NCBI RefSeq assembly: GCF_016195855.1
Contig: NZ_JACPYU010000003.1
Span: 620,001-684,000, forward strand
Direction: 5' to 3'
From: Aquabacterium sp.
GTDB taxonomy: Bacteria > Pseudomonadota > Gammaproteobacteria > Burkholderiales > Burkholderiaceae_C
DNA length: 64,000 nt
Positions 50,725 through 59,791 of this stretch are shown one piece after another. The position numbers and the translations under genes were made by a program. The notes below the pieces were generated by a model. The model did not search any database. It had not been told where the DNA came from and worked only from the letters and a program-made list of their open reading frames with translations. Each line of letters starts with the position of its first letter. Within the stretch, counting starts at the first letter, position 1.

Positions 50725-51339
50725 ATGAACAATTACCGATTTTCCAGGGTGGGCAAGCAGACAGGCGTGCGGCGCAAAGGCTTCACGCTGATCGAACTCA
50801 TGTTCACCCTTGCGATCATGGCCATTCTGGCCACGCTGGCCACGCCAGGCCTGCGTACCATGCTGCTCAAGCGAACCGTGACCAGCCAGGCCGAAGCCCT
50901 CGGTGCTGGTTTGCGCTTGGCCCGCTCCGAATCCATCAAACGGGGCCAGCCAGTCACCATTTGCGCCAGCGCCAACCCGGAAGCGGCTCAACCTCAATGC
51001 CTCAACGGTGGAGCAAGCAACTGGGCCACAGGGTGGCTCGTCTTTGTTGACCACAACGGCAGCCTCGGTCAATTCAATGCCGGCGAACAGTTGCTGAAGG
51101 TGCAAGCACCTTTTCGCGCTAGCGGCACCTTGACCTACAAGGGCAATGCGGACAATGCGGTCCTCACCTTCCGGGCCAACGGCATGCTCTTTCCTGTCAA
51201 CAACGGCACATTCACCGTGATGCCGGACTCCAACAGCAAGCCCGACGCGCTGGCAGACATCATCCGCTGCGTATCGGTCGGATCCACAGGGCGAGCCCGC
51301 ATCTCGAAACCTGACAACAAGGGCCTTTGCTCAACATGA
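50725..51339 (+). CDS. fimT: type IV pilus minor pilin FimT/GspH
   Basis: A 204-residue prepilin. The leader is short and basic, with the PilD cleavage site KG|FTLIELMFTLAIMAILATLA followed by the hydrophobic N-terminal helix. The C-terminal part has the GspH/FimT layout with LARSESIKRGQPVTIC and a late cysteine pair. ATG 50725 gives a 20-residue leader region; no good ribosome binding site is visible and an upstream frame is open. Its stop overlaps the next gene, starting a coupled series. Confidence 0.9.
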   Translation: MNNYRFSRVGKQTGVRRKGFTLIELMFTLAIMAILATLATPGLRTMLLKRTVTSQAEALGAGLRLARSESIKRGQPVTICASANPEAAQPQCLNGGASNWATGWLVFVDHNGSLGQFNAGEQLLKVQAPFRASGTLTYKGNADNAVLTFRANGMLFPVNNGTFTVMPDSNSKPDALADIIRCVSVGSTGRARISKPDNKGLCST

Positions 51340-51896
51340 TGACGTTCCTCCGCCCCATGCGCCGTCAACGTGGCGCAACCCTGATCGAAGTGCTCGTGTC
51401 CATCCTCCTGCTGGCACTGGGCGTGCTGGCGATGGCGGCCATGCAGGCCAATGCCGTGCAATTCGGCAAGACCTCCGAGTTCCGATCGCTCGCCACCTTG
51501 CTCGCCAATGACCTGGCTGACCGCATGCGCGCCAACCACCCTGCTAGCGCTGACATGAAGGCCTACAACCTGACCGACGCCTACAGCCGCCCAACGCAGG
51601 CCCCCGCAGATGCACAGACGGCCTGCACGGGCACCACAAAGTGCACCTTTGATCAAATGGCTGCCTATGACCTCGCGCAATGGCGTCGCAACGTATACGA
51701 CCAGTTGCCCGAGGGCACGGCCTACGTGAGCGTCGAGGCCAATGCGTCCAAACGGGACGCCGCCGACATCTGGATTGCCTGGACCGACCCCTCCAGTGCC
51801 AGCGGTACGGAAAACACGCCCGCGGTGGACACCTGCCCCACTTCCTTCAAGCAGCCTGCGCAAGTTCGCTGCATGTACTTCCACGTTGTCCTATGA
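51336..51896 (+). CDS. pilV: type IV pilus minor pilin PilV
   Basis: A 186-residue minor pilin. The class-III signal reads RQRG|ATLIEVLVSILLLALGVLAMAAMQ, typical of PilV (Ala rather than Phe at +1). A segment with FRSLATLLANDLADRMRAN follows. ATG 51336 overlaps the fimT stop (ATGA) and pilV itself overlaps pilW. Minor pilins of this set prime pilus assembly with PilY1. Confidence 0.9.
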   Translation: MMTFLRPMRRQRGATLIEVLVSILLLALGVLAMAAMQANAVQFGKTSEFRSLATLLANDLADRMRANHPASADMKAYNLTDAYSRPTQAPADAQTACTGTTKCTFDQMAAYDLAQWRRNVYDQLPEGTAYVSVEANASKRDAADIWIAWTDPSSASGTENTPAVDTCPTSFKQPAQVRCMYFHVVL

Positions 51897-52855
51897 ACGC
51901 CGCCTTCGACTTTCATCGCCGTACCAGCCTGCGGCAAACGGGCCTGACACTGGTCGAGTTGCTGGTGGCCATGGTCGTGGGGCTGAGCGTGATTGGCGCC
52001 AGCCTGGCGATGTACGCCAGCTCCGGCTCCAGCAGCCGCAGCGGCAGCCAGATCGCACAAATGAGTGAAGATGCCAACGCCGCCTTGAGCTTGTTGCGCA
52101 CCCATGTCGCCATGGCCGGCTATAGCCGGCCGATCGGCACGACCAGCACAGGGTTGACCAAGCTCTACAGCGGACAAGCGATCTTTGGGTGTCAGAACGG
52201 CCTGAGCAGCACTTCGACTTCGCAGGCGATCAGCAAAGGCGCGGTACTCACCTGCGAAGCTGGCGCACCATCCGCCAACGACACGCTGATCGTCCTGTAC
52301 GAAGCCGACACCAGCAACACCATCCCGACCGCGGCCAACCAAGGCACCGATTGTTTGGGCAATGGCGTTCCACTGATCACCACCGATCCCAAAGGCAACT
52401 ACTACCTGGCTGAGAACCGCTTCTACTTGTCCGCCAACGGTAGCCTGCTATGTCGCGGCAACGGTACCGCAACGGGTGCACCGGGCGTTCCCCAGCCCGT
52501 GGTGGACAACATCGCCGACTTCTCCGTGATGTACGGCGTGGCCGAAGACAACAACAGTGGCGGCACCGCCGTTCCCGGCACCTTTGCCAAGCATTACCTG
52601 ACAGCCGGTGAACTGGGCGCTCAGGCCGACACCAACTGGAACAACGTGGTGTCCGTACGCCTGTGTGTGGTCGTGCAGAGCGAAGACAACGCGCTCGATC
52701 AGATCACGCCATACCGGGACTGTCACGGCAACACCGTCACACCGACCTCCTGGACGCCACTCAACGCCGCGCAAGCCAAACCCGACTTGCGTAGCCGCCG
52801 CCTGTTCACCTCAACGGTTGTCCTGCACAACCGCGCTCAGCAGTCTCTGGAGTAA
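51893..52855 (+). CDS. pilW: type IV pilus minor pilin PilW
   Basis: A 320-residue PilW. The prepilin site is RQTG|LTLVELLVAMVVGLSVIGASLA. PilW is the largest of the minor pilins and here carries several cysteines (CQNG, LTCEAG, DCLGNG, LCRG, RLCVV, RDCHG) that may form disulfides. ATG 51893 overlaps the pilV stop by four bases. pilX follows six bases after its stop. Confidence 0.9.
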   Translation: MNAAFDFHRRTSLRQTGLTLVELLVAMVVGLSVIGASLAMYASSGSSSRSGSQIAQMSEDANAALSLLRTHVAMAGYSRPIGTTSTGLTKLYSGQAIFGCQNGLSSTSTSQAISKGAVLTCEAGAPSANDTLIVLYEADTSNTIPTAANQGTDCLGNGVPLITTDPKGNYYLAENRFYLSANGSLLCRGNGTATGAPGVPQPVVDNIADFSVMYGVAEDNNSGGTAVPGTFAKHYLTAGELGAQADTNWNNVVSVRLCVVVQSEDNALDQITPYRDCHGNTVTPTSWTPLNAAQAKPDLRSRRLFTSTVVLHNRAQQSLE

Positions 52856-52861
52856 CTCATC

Positions 52862-53371
52862 ATGCACAGCAACGCTCGCTCTCGCCAAAGCCAGCAAGGT
52901 GTGACCCTGCTGGTGGTCATGGTCATGTTGGTGGTAATCGGCCTGGTGTCCGTATCAGCCATGCGCCGCGCCGCCAATGCAGACATGGTTGCCAACAACA
53001 GCCGGCTGGAACAACTGGCCAAACAAGCTGCCGAAGCCGGCCTGCGCTATTGCGAATCAGAGGTCATCAAGGCCGGCTCCACGCTGACGGTGCAAGCGGC
53101 CAATGCGGCGTCACCAGCCTGGAACACCTTCGCCAACTGGCAAACCAACGGGCGGGCCACCACGGTTCCCGAAACGTTCCTGCAGTCCAACGAAAACATG
53201 CCTCTGCCCAGGCAGTTGCCGCAATGCATGGCCGAGTACAGCCCCCTGGGCAGCAACGTGATCATCATCACATCCCGAGGTTTCAGCCCCGACTACACGG
53301 CCCAGAACAACGGTGAAACCGCGAGCGGTTCCGTGATTTGGCTGCAGTCCATCGTTTCGCTGCAAAGCTGA
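52862..53371 (+). CDS. pilX: type IV pilus assembly protein PilX
   Basis: A 169-residue PilX. The N-terminal membrane segment is QSQQG|VTLLVVMVMLVVIGLVSVSAMR, with the conserved NSRLEQLAKQAAEAGLRYCE block. It belongs to the priming complex with PilV, PilW and PilY1. The gap to pilY1 is 26 bp. Confidence 0.88.
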   Translation: MHSNARSRQSQQGVTLLVVMVMLVVIGLVSVSAMRRAANADMVANNSRLEQLAKQAAEAGLRYCESEVIKAGSTLTVQAANAASPAWNTFANWQTNGRATTVPETFLQSNENMPLPRQLPQCMAEYSPLGSNVIIITSRGFSPDYTAQNNGETASGSVIWLQSIVSLQS

Positions 53372-53397
53372 AGCCAACAAGAAATCAGGACAAGATC

Positions 53398-56300
53398 ATG
53401 CCCCTCTTCCACACGCCAGCTCGATCCGTACGGTGGCCCCGTTACCTTGCTGCAGCGCTCATCGTCAGCCTGCAGGCTCAGTCTTTGATGCCCGCCTGGG
53501 CCCAAAGTGCCGCGCCCACGGCCCCATCGCAGAACCCACTGATCAGCCAGGGCAACGCGGTGCCACCCAACATGATGGTGACGCTCGACACCTCATGGTC
53601 GATGATCTTTCCCTACATGCCTGAAGGTGACGTGAATCTGGCGGGGGGCATCGTCAAGTTCCCCGGCTTCACCTCGGTGATCATGCACCCGAACGACACC
53701 CGGCATGCCATAGACCAAGGGCCCACCAAGGGTGACGGGGGCGCCATCCCTGGCGACAACACGGCGGCAGCCGGCGTTTTCCAGATGCAGATGCGCTCGC
53801 CGGACGTCAACAGCCTCTACTACGACCCCGCCGTCACCTACAAACCCTGGATCCTCCCAAGCAAGGACGCCGTCACGGGCGAATACAAGCGCTACCCTGC
53901 CGCCGACCCGACCAAGGCCTTGTTCGACCCCGACAAGCCCACAGGCGCTTTTGCCAACCTGACCCAGGTAGACACTGCCAAGACCGCCACATGGTGCGTC
54001 AATGGCCCCGCCAATTCGGGCGACAAACTCTCTTGCGCGTCGTCGGCCAAATCGTTCAACCCGGGCCTCTACTACCGCCTGGATGGTGCCAGCACCACAT
54101 GCAAAAAAATCGGCGGAGCCCCCGACCCGAACGACGTACGTTGCTACACCAAATTCGACATCAACAGCAGCGCCACGTTCAAGAAATACAGCACCCGCAC
54201 GGACTGCGCGGGCAGCACCTGTACAGTCACTGACGAGAGGCTGAATTTCGCCAACTGGTTTGTTTACTATCGCACGCGCCTGCACATTGCGCAGGCATCC
54301 CTGCCTGAAACCTTCCTGCAGTTGAAGGACAACAAGTTGCGCACTGGATGGGCCACCATCCACAGTGGCGCCATCGATGTGGATGGTGTCAGCACTCGCA
54401 ACGTGATCAGTGGTGTACGCAAGATGGAAGCCAGCCGCAAACAAGCGCTGGTCGAGTGGATTCGCGCCTTCAAAAGTGACGACAAAGTCACAAACAGCAC
54501 GGCAGACCCCAAACTGCGCGGAGGCACGCCGCTGCTTTCTGCCATCACGGGGGTGGGTGATTATTTCTTGCGTACTGACTCGCGAAGCCCTTGGGCTGAC
54601 GACCCGGACGGCGGTACGGTCAAGGTCGAGAACTCGCTGAGTTGCCGCCGCTCTTACAACCTGTTGATCACCGATGGCTACTACACGGACGCCGGCAGCA
54701 ACCCCAAATCCACGGTCAACGGCTCCACCACAACCATCGGCAACGAAGACGGCACCGCCAGCACCGCCACCATCACGGCCCCCGCCAACGCCAAGAGCTA
54801 CAAGTACACCCCGCGTGCGCCCTACATGGACGGCTGCCCAGGCACCATGGCAGACGTGGCCATGTACTACTGGAAGAACGACCTGATCAAGGACATGCCC
54901 AACAATGTCCCCGCCGGCAAAGACAACCTCACCCAGAATCCTGCGTTCTGGCAACACCTCGTCCAGTTCAACATTGGCCTGGGCGTGTCAGGCAACATCC
55001 CCTACAACGACCTGGCCAACCAGTTGGACAAGTTGACCACCGGAGAAAAAGGCTGGTGGCCCAGTGCAACCGACCCCAAAGCCAACAACAGTTGCAGCGT
55101 CTCGGGCAACGACCCCAAGCTGGTAGACGATTTGCTGCATGCCGCCATCAACTCGCGTGGCCAGTACTTCAGCGTCAAAACACCCGTCCAGCTGACCAAC
55201 GCCCTGACCACAGCCTTGAGCCGTGCCGGCCGCCAGGAAGGCATGACCCAGGCTGGGGTGGCGCTGCAAACGCAGTACGTCAACGCCATCAACGTCAAAT
55301 ACGTGCCCGAGTACACGTCCGAGCAATGGATCGGCGACGTGAAGGCTTACGAGTCCACCAGTGTCAACAATTGGGCCCCAAAAAGCTCACCCACCTGGAG
55401 CGCACTGGAAAAACTGCCGGCCCATGCCGACCGCAACATCGTGACCTGGACAGGCACAGCAGGCGGCAAGTTCCAAAGCGGCAGCGTGGGAGCAACCAAC
55501 GATGCCACACTCACGGCCAATCTGCCCGAGGGCGCAACCGAAGCCCAGTTGATCAACTACATCCGTGGCGACACCAGCCAGGAAGATGCTGCACAAAAGC
55601 TGAATCTTTTCAGGCAACGTGACGCACTGCTGGGCGACTTCATCAACAGCCCCCCCACGCTACTCAAGGGCAATGTGGACCTGCAATACGACAAACTGCC
55701 GACCACGGCCCCGGGGCAATCCAGCTACGCCGCATTCAGGGACCGAAAGGCGGCTCGCCCCCCTCTGCTCTTTGTGGGCGGCAACGGCGGCATGCTGCAC
55801 GCCTTTGCCGACTATGACGGCACCAACGGAGACAGCGCCAACCCATCCAAAGCACGCGGCCAGGAAGTCTTTGCCTTCGTACCTCAAGCTGCCATGGCGG
55901 GGCTAGGCAACCTCGCTCGCCGTGACTACGGAACAGCCGGCAACCCGCACCGCTTCTTCGTCGATGGCCCACTGACCGAAAGCGATGCCTATGATGGCAG
56001 CGCTTGGCGAAATGTGCTGATCGGCACCACGGGGGCTGGTGGTCGGTCCATCTTCGCGCTGGACGTCACCCCGGGCAAGACGCTGGACGCCAATGCAGTC
56101 ATGTGGGAGCGCTCCAGTACCGACGACCCCGACTTTGGCTACATGCTCGGCGACGCTCAAGTAGGCATGCTGCCCGATGGCACCTGGAAAGTGTTCGTTG
56201 GCAACGGCCCTTACAGCACCAATGGCCATGCTGTGCTGATGATGATCGATTTGTTCTCAGGCAAGACAACCAAGCTGGACGTCTCAGCCAGCGACGAGAA

Positions 56301-57222
56301 GAACAATGGCCTGGGTGCAGTGCAACTGGTCAAGAACAGCAACCAGCAAGTCGTGGCCATTTATGCTGGAGACCTGCTGGGCCGCATGTGGCGCTTTGAT
56401 GTCAATGGATCAGGTGCTGTCAGCAAAGGCCTGGAGGGGCAACCCCTGTTTGTGGCCCCCACGGGCCAGCCCATCACAGCTGCGCCAGGCATCGTGTCCC
56501 ACCCTCTCGGTGGCTACATGGTCCTGTTCGGCACCGGCAAACTGTTTGACGATACCGACCCTGACAGCGTCACCACGCAAAGCCTCTACGGTGTGTGGGA
56601 TGCCCCCTTGTCCGTGTCTGCGGGCCTGCCCACCTCCAACATCAACCGCGACATGCTGGTCGAGCAAAAGATCGTGCTCAATGCCGTGGCCAAGAACGCC
56701 AATGGGCAGTCCTACTACGACATCAACTACACCACGGTGGACTACAAAGCCAAACGCGGCTGGTTCATCGACCTGTTACTGGGTGCTGGCCAGCGCCTGG
56801 TCTACCCTTCTACGGTCGTGGACGACTTCGTCCTCATGAACACAGTGGTGCCAGCCAAGGCCAGTGACACGCCCAGTTGCAGCAGCGCCAATGGCAAGGG
56901 GTACTCGTTCTTCCTGCCCGCCTTGATGGATGGCCGCTACACCAAGACCCAGACGGTCGACACCAACGGGGATGGCGTGGTAAACGCCGCTGATGCCATA
57001 GCCTCGGTTTACTCCACGGGTGCGGATGGCCGTCGCAAGACTGAACTCCCGACACCGGCAGGTGGGGGCACAGATACACCCAATACGCCATGCGGACAGA
57101 AATCGCTGGAGCTTTTTGACGTGGGCGTCAACGAAAGCCAGAGTCTGGCCAAGCGGAGCGGTGCCTGCTCCAAGATCAACAGCCGCATCTGGCGCCAAAT
57201 CCTGACCCCTCCACAACCATGA
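53398..57222 (+). CDS. pilY1: type IV pilus tip-associated adhesin PilY1
   Basis: A 1,274-residue PilY1. A signal peptide ends near AWAQS (residue 37). A von Willebrand A-like region begins at MVTLDTSWSM with the D64-x-S66-x-S68 MIDAS-type triad. The C-terminal half is the beta-propeller found in PilY1 (segments with RPPLLFVGGNGGMLHAFAD and FGTGKLFDD). A calcium-binding loop, DTNGDGVVNAAD (D1188-D1199), is near the C-terminus. PilY1 acts in surface sensing, adhesion and pilus extension. The stop overlaps pilE. GC and codon use look close to its neighbours. Confidence 0.95.
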   Translation: MPLFHTPARSVRWPRYLAAALIVSLQAQSLMPAWAQSAAPTAPSQNPLISQGNAVPPNMMVTLDTSWSMIFPYMPEGDVNLAGGIVKFPGFTSVIMHPNDTRHAIDQGPTKGDGGAIPGDNTAAAGVFQMQMRSPDVNSLYYDPAVTYKPWILPSKDAVTGEYKRYPAADPTKALFDPDKPTGAFANLTQVDTAKTATWCVNGPANSGDKLSCASSAKSFNPGLYYRLDGASTTCKKIGGAPDPNDVRCYTKFDINSSATFKKYSTRTDCAGSTCTVTDERLNFANWFVYYRTRLHIAQASLPETFLQLKDNKLRTGWATIHSGAIDVDGVSTRNVISGVRKMEASRKQALVEWIRAFKSDDKVTNSTADPKLRGGTPLLSAITGVGDYFLRTDSRSPWADDPDGGTVKVENSLSCRRSYNLLITDGYYTDAGSNPKSTVNGSTTTIGNEDGTASTATITAPANAKSYKYTPRAPYMDGCPGTMADVAMYYWKNDLIKDMPNNVPAGKDNLTQNPAFWQHLVQFNIGLGVSGNIPYNDLANQLDKLTTGEKGWWPSATDPKANNSCSVSGNDPKLVDDLLHAAINSRGQYFSVKTPVQLTNALTTALSRAGRQEGMTQAGVALQTQYVNAINVKYVPEYTSEQWIGDVKAYESTSVNNWAPKSSPTWSALEKLPAHADRNIVTWTGTAGGKFQSGSVGATNDATLTANLPEGATEAQLINYIRGDTSQEDAAQKLNLFRQRDALLGDFINSPPTLLKGNVDLQYDKLPTTAPGQSSYAAFRDRKAARPPLLFVGGNGGMLHAFADYDGTNGDSANPSKARGQEVFAFVPQAAMAGLGNLARRDYGTAGNPHRFFVDGPLTESDAYDGSAWRNVLIGTTGAGGRSIFALDVTPGKTLDANAVMWERSSTDDPDFGYMLGDAQVGMLPDGTWKVFVGNGPYSTNGHAVLMMIDLFSGKTTKLDVSASDEKNNGLGAVQLVKNSNQQVVAIYAGDLLGRMWRFDVNGSGAVSKGLEGQPLFVAPTGQPITAAPGIVSHPLGGYMVLFGTGKLFDDTDPDSVTTQSLYGVWDAPLSVSAGLPTSNINRDMLVEQKIVLNAVAKNANGQSYYDINYTTVDYKAKRGWFIDLLLGAGQRLVYPSTVVDDFVLMNTVVPAKASDTPSCSSANGKGYSFFLPALMDGRYTKTQTVDTNGDGVVNAADAIASVYSTGADGRRKTELPTPAGGGTDTPNTPCGQKSLELFDVGVNESQSLAKRSGACSKINSRIWRQILTPPQP

Positions 57223-57668
57223 ACAAAGCAGTTCCAACATGCCCTTCACGCGGCTTCACCCTGGTCGAGCTGATGATCGTCATCGCGATCATCGGCATCC
57301 TGGGCGCCCTGGCCTATCCTTCGTACACCAACAACGTGGCTCGAGGCCGTCGCGCAGACGCGCAAAAGGCCCTGCTGGAAGCCAGCCAGTTCATGCAGCG
57401 CTATTACGTGGCCAACAACAGCTACGCTGACAGCAACGGCCAGCCGCCAACGCTGCCAGGCACCTTGACCACCACCAGACAGAGCTCAGGCGGCATCGTC
57501 TATGACGTGGCCGTCACCGCTGCTAATCAGCAGGGCTACACCATCAAGGCCACGCCCAGCAGCACAGGCCTCATGGCCAGAGACGAATGCGGCACCTTCG
57601 TGCTGGAATCCAGCGGCAGGCGCTCTCTGGAAAGCAGCAACAAGACCGCAGGCGAGTGCTGGCGCTGA
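57219..57668 (+). CDS. pilE: type IV pilus minor pilin PilE
   Basis: A 149-residue pilin. Cleavage site RG|FTLVELMIVIAIIGILGALAYP, conserved Glu5, and a C-terminal disulfide pair (DECGTFVLESSGR ... GECWR). It is the PilE of the fimT-pilVWXY1E set rather than the major pilin, judged by position. ATG 57219 overlaps the pilY1 stop by four bases. A terminator follows within 30 bp. Confidence 0.92.
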   Translation: MNKAVPTCPSRGFTLVELMIVIAIIGILGALAYPSYTNNVARGRRADAQKALLEASQFMQRYYVANNSYADSNGQPPTLPGTLTTTRQSSGGIVYDVAVTAANQQGYTIKATPSSTGLMARDECGTFVLESSGRRSLESSNKTAGECWR

Positions 57669-57694
57669 ACAGCCCCTGCAACCTTCAAGCAAAT

Positions 57695-57726
57695 AAAAAG
57701 GCCCCGCAAATTGCCGGGGCCTTTTT
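57695..57726. terminator. bidirectional rho-independent terminator between pilE and nrdR
   Basis: A 7-bp GC stem (GGCCCCG / CGGGGCC) flanked by five A residues on the left and five T residues on the right, so it can act on both strands. It lies between the convergent pilE and nrdR. Confidence 0.93.
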
Positions 57727-57744
57727 CTTGATCGCATCGCGGGC

Positions 57745-58221
57745 TCACTCGTCCGCTGCCGCCTTGCCCCGCTTGTTCCCCGTCTCCTTGATGGCCGCCA
57801 CGAACTCGCTGACGTCATCAAAGCTGCGGTACACCGAGGCAAAGCGCACATAGGCCACCTTGTCGAGCTTGCGCAGCTCGCGCATGACCCACTCACCCAG
57901 CTGGGTGGAGTCCACTTCCTTCTCGCCGCTCTGGCGCAGGCGCGCCTCGATGGCCTCGATCGCGCTCTCCATGGCCTCGGCGCTGACCGGCCGCTTGCGC
58001 AGCGCGATCATCATCGAGCCCTTGAGCTTGGCGCGGTCGTAATCCGTCCGGCGCCCATCACGCTTGACGATGGCCGGCAATTCGATTTCAGCGCGCTCAT
58101 ACGTGGTGAAACGCTTGTCGCAGCCATTGCACTTGCGACGGCGGCGGGTCGAGTCCCCTTCATCAGAATCCCGTGTCTCGACGACTTGTGTGTCGTGATG
58201 ACCGCAAAAAGGGCAACGCAT
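57745..58221 (-). CDS. nrdR: transcriptional repressor NrdR
   Basis: A 158-residue NrdR, nucleotide-sensing repressor of ribonucleotide reductase genes. The zinc ribbon has C3-x2-C6 and C31-x2-C34, followed by the ATP-cone domain ([16 protein letters not shown] region to [13 protein letters not shown]). ATG 58219-58221 starts MRCPFCG as in the family; a seven-codon longer frame is not supported. glyA is upstream on the same strand but separated by a terminator. Confidence 0.97.
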   Translation of the reverse strand: MRCPFCGHHDTQVVETRDSDEGDSTRRRRKCNGCDKRFTTYERAEIELPAIVKRDGRRTDYDRAKLKGSMMIALRKRPVSAEAMESAIEAIEARLRQSGEKEVDSTQLGEWVMRELRKLDKVAYVRFASVYRSFDDVSEFVAAIKETGNKRGKAAADE

Positions 58222-58252
58222 CGTGTCTTCAACTCCCTGCAAAGAACGAAGT

Positions 58253-58290
58253 AAAAAACCCGGCTTCGGACCTTGATCCTAGCCGGGTTT
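58253..58290 (-). terminator. rho-independent terminator of glyA
   Basis: On the minus strand: AAACCCGGC, 17-base loop, GCCGGGTTT running into six T residues. It lies 26 bp after the glyA stop, before nrdR. Confidence 0.85.
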
Positions 58291-58316
58291 GTCAGTCACG
58301 CATCAGCGCAATCAGA

Positions 58317-59567
58317 TCAACGGTAAACCGGGAACTGACGGGTCAGCGCGGCGACCTGCTCGCGCACACGCGCCAGGGTGGCCTCGTCGTGCGGGTTGTC
58401 CAGCACGTCGGCGATCAGGTTGCCCACTTGCACGGCTTGCTCTTCCTTGAAGCCACGCGTCGTGAAAGCCGGCGAGCCCAGACGGATGCCGCTGGTGACC
58501 ATCGGCTTTTGCGGGTCATTGGGGATGCCGTTCTTGTTGCAGGTCATGTGCGCTGCACCCAGGATGGCTTCGGCTTCCTTGCCCGTCAGGTTCTTGGGGC
58601 GCAGGTCCACCAGCATCACGTGGCTTTCCGTACGGCCCGACACGATGCGCAGGCCGCGCTTGGTCAGGGTGTCAGCCAGCGCGGCGGCGTTCTTGACCAC
58701 TTGCTGCTGGTAAGCCTTGAACTCGGGCGACAGGGCCTCCTTGAAAGCCACGGCCTTGCCGGCGATCACGTGCATCAGCGGGCCACCCTGGATACCAGGG
58801 AAGATGGCGCTGTTGATCTTCTTGGCGATCTCTTCGCCGCGCATCAGGATGATGCCGCCACGGGGGCCACGCAGGCTCTTGTGGGTGGTCGAGGTGACCA
58901 CGTCAGCGTGCGGCACGGGGTTGGGGTACACGCCCGCGGCGATCAGGCCCGCATAGTGGGCCATGTCCACCATGAAGTAAGCACCGATTTCCTTGGCGAT
59001 CTTGGCGAAACGCTCGAAGTCGATGCGCAGGGCGAAAGCGGAAGCACCCGCGATGATCAGCTTGGGCTTGTGCTCGCGCGCCAGACGCTCCATGGCGTCG
59101 TAGTCGATGTCTTCCTTGGCGTCCAGGCCGTAGGACACGACCTTGAACCACTTGCCCGACATGTTCAGGGGCATGCCGTGCGTCAGGTGGCCGCCTTCAG
59201 CCAGGCTCAGGCCCATGATGGTGTCGCCAGGCTGCAGCAGGCCGAAGAACACGGCCTGGTTGGCTTGCGAGCCAGAGTTGGGTTGCACGTTGGCGTACTC
59301 GGCGCCGAACAACTGCTTGAGGCGGTCAATGGCCAGTTGCTCGACCACGTCCACGTACTCGCAGCCACCGTAGTAGCGCTTGCCTGGATAGCCTTCGGCG
59401 TACTTGTTGGTCAGCTGAGAACCCTGCGCCTGCATCACGGCGGGCGAGGTGTAGTTCTCGGAGGCGATCAGCTCGATGTGATCTTCCTGACGCTGGTTTT
59501 CGGCCTGGATGGCCGCCCACAGCTCGGCGTCGACGTTGGCAATGGTGTGTTGGGCACGGTCAAACAT
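58317..59567 (-). CDS. glyA: serine hydroxymethyltransferase
   Basis: A 416-residue PLP enzyme interconverting serine and glycine with tetrahydrofolate. The PLP lysine is in [14 protein letters not shown] around residue 230. Other signatures: [24 protein letters not shown] and [15 protein letters not shown] 59565-59567 is standard for the family; a longer frame runs back through the riboswitch. A ZTP-type riboswitch lies directly upstream, so glyA should respond to the purine/one-carbon alarmone. Confidence 0.97.
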   Translation of the reverse strand: MFDRAQHTIANVDAELWAAIQAENQRQEDHIELIASENYTSPAVMQAQGSQLTNKYAEGYPGKRYYGGCEYVDVVEQLAIDRLKQLFGAEYANVQPNSGSQANQAVFFGLLQPGDTIMGLSLAEGGHLTHGMPLNMSGKWFKVVSYGLDAKEDIDYDAMERLAREHKPKLIIAGASAFALRIDFERFAKIAKEIGAYFMVDMAHYAGLIAAGVYPNPVPHADVVTSTTHKSLRGPRGGIILMRGEEIAKKINSAIFPGIQGGPLMHVIAGKAVAFKEALSPEFKAYQQQVVKNAAALADTLTKRGLRIVSGRTESHVMLVDLRPKNLTGKEAEAILGAAHMTCNKNGIPNDPQKPMVTSGIRLGSPAFTTRGFKEEQAVQVGNLIADVLDNPHDEATLARVREQVAALTRQFPVYR

Positions 59568-59568
59568 G

Positions 59569-59630
59569 ACTTGGCAGTCCTCTTCTAGGTTGAAGACCCA
59601 CCACATTGGCTCGACAAAAGCCAAGTGTGA
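59569..59630 (-). promoter_or_regulatory. expression platform with two competing hairpins before glyA
   Basis: In the RNA, ACUUGGC (59620-59626) can pair with AGCCAAU at 59605-59611, or with GCCAAGU at 59569-59575, which abuts the glyA start codon. The two pairings exclude each other. There is no U-tract, so control of translation initiation is more likely than termination. The pairings are seen in sequence; the switch is inference. Confidence 0.5.
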
Positions 59631-59756
59631 GGGCTGCCCAGGCGAACGGCTGACACAGCCCGGGCTCAAAAAGCCGCTTGGGCTGGCCGCGCTTCCCGGT
59701 GGTTCACCACCTCAGACCAAGGTGTTCAAGAACCCCCGGCCATGTATCGCCAGTTG
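59631..59756 (-). promoter_or_regulatory. ZTP (pfl) riboswitch aptamer upstream of glyA
   Basis: Read on the minus strand. The 5' P1 strand ACUGGCGA is at 59747-59754. After an insertion, the P2 hairpin GGUGGUGAACCACC is followed by the conserved CGGGAAGC. The 3' part has GCCG, the P1 strand UUCGCC and the conserved CUGGGC. These are the core elements of the ZTP/ZMP-sensing pfl riboswitch (family knowledge), which commonly controls glyA and other one-carbon genes. The P1-P2 linker is longer than in the textbook examples. Confidence 0.8.
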
Positions 59757-59791
59757 CGCGGCGAAATCGGATTGTATCGGAGAGCGCGCCT

